Shown: piece after piece, positions 58,858 to 64,000 of the stretch
Layout of the letters: each line of letters opens with the position of its first letter
Position numbering within the stretch: position 1 is the first letter of the stretch
Source of the DNA: Sabellastarte sp. h YS-2021
Taxonomy: Eukaryota > Annelida > Polychaeta > Sabellida > Sabellidae
Assembly (NCBI GenBank): GCA_964017235.1
Contig: OZ024940.1
Location: 25,239,615 to 25,303,614 of the forward strand
Length of the DNA: 64,000 nucleotides
Reading direction: 5' to 3'
Made by a program: the position numbers and the translations under genes
Notes under the pieces: generated by a model
Database searches by the model: none
The model's input: only the letters and a program-made list of their open reading frames with translations
What the model was told of the DNA's origin: nothing

Positions 58858-59238
58858 TAGTGGGTATGCTGTTTTATCGATATTGACGATATTTATTGTT
58901 TTGGTACAGGGTTGCTGATATCGATGTCGACAGACGTACATCAATATCGCCATTTTGAGTAAAACTGTAAACTTATCCTGCAAATGTTTGAAATAAAGCC
59001 CAAATCTGAAGGAATTGCACCCTTTTATCTCACGTTTTTGACTAAAACTGTCATCTTTTGGTTTGGTATAATAGTTCACTTCCTGTTAGCGGTTGGGGAC
59101 AGGCTAGAACAAAAACACTTTCGGTATCACGGATTCGGTCTATTTAGTAGACAATCACGGGCCCCTGATATCGACCGATATTGAAGTATTTCTTGCGTTT
59201 AATATCCACATCCACAAAGTCAAACGATTTACCCACTA
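58858..59238. mobile_element. MITE family M, stand-alone copy
   Basis: AGTGGGTATGCTGTTTTATC at the left and CAAACGATTTACCCACTACC at the right. Internal ATCAATATCGCCATTTTGAG matches the nested copy at 55438-55823 in reverse orientation. Confidence 0.75.
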
Positions 59239-59356
59239 CCATAAGCCTATTATTCTTACTATTCTTCTGGAATACCACAGTCTAATAAAAGCCACAAACC
59301 AGGCAAAAAAAAAAAAAAAAAAAACAAAAAAAAAAAAAAAAAACTTGCATAGCATC

Positions 59357-59746
59357 TAGGGCTGTTGCGGTAGTACTGGTATCGTCGGTACGGTAAATAA
59401 ATTACTGCAAACCGTCATAAAGTCCAGCTACCAGTTTTCCACTTACACTTGAATATAAAGAAATTTTACTAACCTTACATACAAAATAAATGTCATAATC
59501 CACTTTTATTTGCTTTTTACTGTAAAACCACAGCCATAATGAGCGATAATTCACAGATACTATATATTTCGTCTTTTAACCAATCGGAATCGAGGACACA
59601 TCTGTGTTATGTTAAAATTCCTGTTTTACAGTATGGAAACTATTTGGTTCTCATGTTTTCTTAAATAAGAGACGGTTTACCGGTAACCGACCGGGAAGTA
59701 CTAAACGTGAAACCGGAAGGAAAAAATCACTACCGCAACACCCCTA
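59357..59746. mobile_element. hAT-type MITE with exact 8-bp target duplication
   Basis: 390 bp. Ends TAGGGCTGTTGCGGTAGT and ACTACCGCAACACCCCTA are inverted with one mismatch. The flanking ATAGCATC at 59349-59356 and 59747-59754 is identical, the 8-bp duplication diagnostic of hAT transposition. Confidence 0.9.
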
Positions 59747-59873
59747 ATAGCATCCTTGAATAACGATCATACAACTCCACCAAAGAGACATATAGATCCT
59801 TCCTAATTTAATTTAGTTATTTCTAATATTCTACTGCTGAGACGTGTGCTGAGAAACGGCATCGAGTACTCAG

Positions 59874-60192
59874 CAGGGTTCCCACTGACTTTTGATAACT
59901 GGATTCAAGGTCTTTTCTAGGATTTTCAAGGTCAACAACAACAATTCTCAAGGATATATTTTAAGGCCACGGCCTCCTTTACCTCCCCTTCTAGCAGTCT
60001 CTTCCTCCCACAAAGTTATTTTTTTCACATGATTTCAACATAAAACTCAATGATGCAGAGGCAAAAGTTGGGCAAAAACATATTCAAGGACTTTTCAAGG
60101 ATTTTATTCAATTTTGGCCAAATTCAAGGACTTTCAAGGCCTTGAAAATTAAGCAATTTTTTTCAAGGATTTTCAAGGATGTGGGAACCCTG
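59874..60192. mobile_element. MITE with CAGGGTTCCCAC ends
   Basis: 319 bp. The terminal CAGGGTTCCCAC and GTGGGAACCCTG are perfect inverted repeats. The inside repeats TTTCAAGGATTTTCAAGGA. It is inserted in a GAGTACTC-rich sequence like that of the MITE at 4584-4853. Confidence 0.85.
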
Positions 60193-60669
60193 TACTCGCC
60201 CTCTCACAACCGGCTCAAATTCGAGTAACCACGAGATTTAGTATCTACTATTAGAAGTCGGTTCCGGAAACAAAACTTTTCAAGAAAAACGTCTTCTATT
60301 TGACCAGATATTATAGACTATGGAGTAAATTATATGTTTTCAAAAGAAAATAACAACTTTAATTGATATTATCCGACAGAAATGCGGCATATTTTACACA
60401 AGCGTTTCATTACGTGGGCGATAATACAATACCTCGTGAGTAACCGAAGATTTAAAATGGACTCGAGTACAAGCAAAGATCGACTCGTCTATTGAGGCGC
60501 GAACAGCCCTATTTATTTTTATTCGAAATAAGAGGTCTCACTTATCAAATTTGTATGGGTGGGTCGCTGGCCTCCAGTATATCGGAATCGAGAACATATT
60601 ATATTCCTGAAATACCGTGACGATAATTTAAAACCGCCATCACTCGTCAATAGGTATAAGTCTCTTCTA

Positions 60670-60935
60670 CTCTATTTTTCTACTTTTATAGCACTTTATC
60701 TCTACTGAGGCAGACTCTAAGCCATGACAACAGAACCAAATCGATTATCATCAATTCATAGACATGTCGATACCACGGAGACGACGGATAGTTTATATGC
60801 TGAGGTGGGAAAGCCTTTTTGAAGAGATAAGATTTCTAGCTTTTTTTTCTGATACTGGCAAGAATTGGGGCAGAATGAACATCATTAGGTAAAATCATTG
60901 CAGACTCTGAGGAGCATCAAAGGCAAAGCTAAAAA
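60670..60935 (-). mobile_element. LINE family H 3' end
   Basis: ACTTTTATAGCACTTTATCTC, AGGCAGACTCTAAGCCATGA, and TTTTTTCTGATACTGGCAAG blocks, in the same order as at 30277-30550. Confidence 0.6.
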
Positions 60936-61724
60936 CATACTAAAATATATTATAATTGAAGGAGAACTTAAATTAGCAGCCACAAATTCCTAAATCAGAA
61001 GAAATGATAAGACTTTTATCCCATATTTTGTGTACATTTAGGGACTTTCAATGCGATTTCATTGAGACAAAAATTCCATGTCTTGTTTTCATAGATTTCA
61101 TTTCCCGGCAGGGGCCTAATTCAATTGGGGATATACTAGTGGTGTGAACGGTAAACCAGCATACCGCATTTTGTTTTGTTTAGGTAGAAATGACGAAATC
61201 CATCAAAAATATTTAAGTACCGGTTATTGAAAACCTATTAGGCTTTCTAACTGGTTAATACTTCATCAAAACAATAAAGAACATATAAATTTCAGGAAAC
61301 GTCTTACAGTTTCACTTTATATTCATGGTAAATGAAGTTTATAAACTTCAAAATATCTCTCGAATACATATCTCCTCTTGAGAATAGTGCTCATGTACGC
61401 TTGTGTAAAAGTTTCACCATATCAGTGCAAACTTTCAAAATCCCGGGATTTCGTTGGGTTTGAAAGCCCCGAAAACTGGTTTTTATTTTCAAAAACAATC
61501 CGACCACGAGAATGGTGGCATTTCAATATACATATTTTTGATACCGACCCAACCTTACAAATTTTTACTTAGACCTTTTAAGACCTTAAACTATAAAATA
61601 ACACCCTTTAAAATAAAGACCTTAAACTATAAAATAACACCCTTAAAAATGTAACATGAACTCTAACACAACATGAAACATCATAATTCCTTATATATTA
61701 TGTTAATTACCTTTTCTTTTCTCT

Positions 61725-61982
61725 TTAATTTGAAAAGTCTTTTACATCGAACTCAACTATAGTTGGCCAGAGATGTCTAATTGCCGATAAAATCTTCCAG
61801 ACCACTGTACCCCCATACATTGGGGGATAATAGCACTCGCGATGACCCAAAGCCGTCGCCGCGGTGATGACTTCCGCAGCGCCACTGAGGGTTCCTTTGG
61901 TCATTACGGCTTCCATTTTGTTTCTGTCCACGTTAAAGTCCTTGTAAAACTGGTCGAAAATTCCCACCACGTTGTCCGTCTC
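61725..61982 (-). CDS. Unrecognised terminal exon of a minus-strand gene
   Basis: Minus-strand open frame of about 84 codons. It begins after a CTCATTTCCAG acceptor at 61983-61993 (TDNVVGIFDQFYKDFNVDRN) and ends YGGTVVWKILSAIRHLWP, then a short acidic end and TAA at 61725. The composition looks like a real globular protein: regular helices, few low-complexity stretches, and codon use unlike the surrounding repeats. I do not recognise the family. Upstream exons would lie beyond 64,000. It is the only coding-looking sequence in the last 8 kb and sits between the arms of an inverted repeat, so it may also belong to a mobile element. Confidence 0.5.
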   Translation of the reverse strand, partial: ETDNVVGIFDQFYKDFNVDRNKMEAVMTKGTLSGAAEVITAATALGHRECYYPPMYGGTVVWKILSAIRHLWPTIVEFDVKDFSN

Positions 61983-62032
61983 TGGAAATGAGAATAAAAA
62001 AACAATTCAGCAAACTGGAAAAGCTTATAAAC

Positions 62033-62220
62033 TAAGGCTGCGACGAGTGGTTAAACTCCACCCCAGTAACCGAGCTACCTAAATTTGTCTCGCAATTCGG
62101 TATTCGCGTAGTTTAGTATGCACGTTTTTTCCTCTCCATAAACACAATGGTGGTTTCCGGAAACGATGCCTTTGCATTGAAACAGTTGTGAAACGTACTT
62201 AAAACTTATTATATTGTTAT
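62033..62220. repeat. Dispersed repeat N, copy 1
   Basis: CGAGCTACCTAAATTTGTCT, then TAGTTTAGTATGCACGTTTT and CTCTCCATAAACACAATG. It matches 63575-64000 in the same orientation, where a SINE A has inserted. Confidence 0.65.
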
Positions 62221-63529
62221 AAAATGGGGGATATTATGTGAAACTCCCCCAATATACAAAGTATTCTGACGTATTGCTGTGTTGTCATGTTTTCTCTTTC
62301 CAAAAAACGTAACCTAGTGGGTGACAATATAATATATTGTAGTAGTTAACGACTATCGGGTTGACCAGATAGCACTCGAGATCTCCCTAAATCGACCCCA
62401 ATCGCGAATACCGACCACCCAGTCACAGCCTTATTATAAACAATTTGTAGTGAAAAACGTGCCACTTTTTTCTGTAGTATTATTTAATAGTGACCAGACC
62501 GGTTCCAAATAGGGACTGGGCCGGTAAGGAAAATGTTTACATCGGGAGGTCACCGATGACAAAACCGTACCGATTCCGGGACTCCGCGTTTCATGGACGT
62601 TTCCTCTGCATGAAATCACAATAAAAGTCCCCACATACACGAAATAAGAGGTAAACTCGTGTAATTTCCTCAAATTTCTAGTCTGTTTCCAATAGTTTAA
62701 GATTTCCTTCTATTACATGTGTTGACACGTGAGACTAGAGGGTTATAAAGTGTCGTTAACCAAAACATGGCAGTTCTGCTCACCTTCATCGCTAGTACTG
62801 TGTAAAGCCAGGTGAATGCATGAAAATTGGGGATAAAAGCTTATAATTTTCTTCAGATTTGGGGTGTGTCTCTTATATTGTAAGTTTTCCTTCCATTATA
62901 TGGGTAGACAAGCGAAAGTGGCAGTTATAAAATCTCATCAGGATATTTCAGTAAAATGCTCTCGGTATCGAGTCACCGGACCTACCGACCCACCCCTAGT
63001 TCCAAAGGTCAGAACCTTTTTCTGGGCTATTGCAACTGAATGAAATCTGGTATGTTGTATGCTTGCCACTAATATGGTGAAAATTAACTGCAAGAGTATA
63101 CGAGCTATAACTTACAACAGAAACTCTGAAGTTAACAAGCTTTATTTGCAATGACTATGAAGTAAAAATCTGAGATATTTCCTCAAATTTATATGTTCTT
63201 TATTGTTTTGATGAAGTATTAACTAGTAGAAAGCCTAAAATAATGACGCTTTCAATCAACAGTACTTAAATATTCTTTGCAGATTTCGTCATTTCTACCT
63301 AAACAAAATGCGGTATAATACCAGTTTACCATTCATATCATCTCCAGTCCGGGTTACCAAAGTCTAAAGGTTCCAGGCCCCATTGGTCACCTCCACTTTC
63401 CAATAAACTTTATGCCCTTATATGGAATACCTTCCCGGCCAATCAGGTTTCTCGATTCTTGAGTGCAATACCTCTCAATACACCAAAATGTAAAATTACA
63501 GATTGGAAAGTGTCTTACACAGTCTTGTC

Positions 63530-63580
63530 TCTGCTGGGATTCGATCCCAGCGCCTTTAGATCACACACAGAAGTATATAA
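63530..63580 (-). mobile_element. SINE family E, fragment
   Basis: CTGCTGGGATTCGATCCCAG (B-box region in complement) and GATCACACACAGA, as in 38330-38515. Confidence 0.5.
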
Positions 63581-63713
63581 GGCTGAGACGAGAGGTAAAT
63601 ATTTACCCTGGAAGCCGAGCTACCCAAATTTATCTTGCCAAATTCAAATTCGCTACTTGCATGGTTTAGTATGCAAATTTTTACGTCTCTCCATAAACAA
63701 TGTGTTGGCTTCT

Positions 63714-63930
63714 TTATTTTTTTGGGTTTTAACGTCACTTTCAACACTGTATCAGTCATATCATGACGGGTAGTTTTATGGGCAGAGGAAACCAGTACAT
63801 ACAGTTGGTCAGGGTTCTGTACTGTAAACTAACGACCAACGGCAAGCAACTACCAGCTTTCCTACTTGAGGCTGGGTCGGGGAACCGAACTCCGATCTCA
63901 AGAGGTGGGAGGCGAGAGTGTTACCACTCA
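63714..63930 (-). mobile_element. SINE family A with exact 11-bp target duplication
   Basis: Minus-strand copy inserted in repeat N and flanked by TGTTGGCTTCT at 63703-63713 and 63931-63941. The first ~15 bp of the tRNA-like head are missing (5' truncation). The tail side reads TTATTTTTTTGGGTTTTAAC. Confidence 0.92.
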
Positions 63931-64000
63931 TGTTGGCTTCTGGCAACATGACTCTTTGCACTGAAATAGTTAAAGGTATCCAAAACTTATTTTATTATTA

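Larger units (their letters stand above)
61137..63342. repeat. Long inverted repeat, arms of about 190 bp around a 1.8-kb interior
   Basis: The left arm 61137-61330 and right arm 63160-63342 are diverged reverse complements. Shared blocks include TTTAGGTAGAAATGACGAAATC and ACTTCATCAAAACAATAAAGAACATATAAATTT (given here in left-arm sense). This could be one large element or two opposed copies of a MITE. The orphan exon 61725-61982 lies inside. Confidence 0.7.

Overview
This is invertebrate nuclear DNA. The genes have introns with GT/AG boundaries, coding sequence is sparse, and the window is full of SINEs, LINE fragments, MITEs, minisatellites and long G/C homopolymer runs. The AT-rich introns of 1-10 kb, the WSC and C-type lectin domains, the DIRS element and the 5S-derived SINEs fit a marine invertebrate (mollusc, brachiopod, echinoderm or other invertebrate deuterostome). 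I cannot decide which from sequence alone.

Layout. (1) Positions 1-11,280 hold a direct tandem duplication of at least 4.4 kb. Each copy carries a complete three-exon gene for a class I SAM-dependent methyltransferase of the NNMT/PNMT/TEMT family (258 and 259 aa). Introns, flanks and an intronic MITE are duplicated as well; copy 2 is swollen by later repeat insertions. (2) Positions 11,280-20,730 have no recognisable gene: an array of about 75-bp palindromic repeats, a LINE reverse-transcriptase fragment and several SINEs. (3) Positions 20,860-55,308 are one gene of 14 exons on the + strand whose reading phases all agree. It encodes a 729-aa single-pass membrane protein: signal peptide, a C-type-lectin-like domain (CTLD) interrupted by a WSC domain, a second degenerate CTLD, a Ser/Thr-rich mucin-like stalk, a transmembrane helix and an 86-residue tail. 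Its introns total about 32 kb and hold most of the repeats. (4) Intron 1 contains a complete DIRS retrotransposon (22,590-28,938) in antisense orientation, with inverted terminal repeats, an internal complementary region, and gag, RT/RNase H/methyltransferase-like and tyrosine-recombinase ORFs. (5) Positions 55,310-64,000 are repeat-rich, with nested MITEs, a hAT-type MITE with an 8-bp target duplication and SINEs. One unrecognised minus-strand terminal exon (61,725-61,982) lies between the arms of a long inverted repeat.

The most interesting observation is the architecture of the lectin-like receptor: a WSC carbohydrate-binding-type domain sits inside the long-loop region of a CTLD fold, and introns flank the insertion. 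The best mobile-element observation is the apparently intact DIRS copy. No CRISPR array, operon or functional tRNA/rRNA gene was found.
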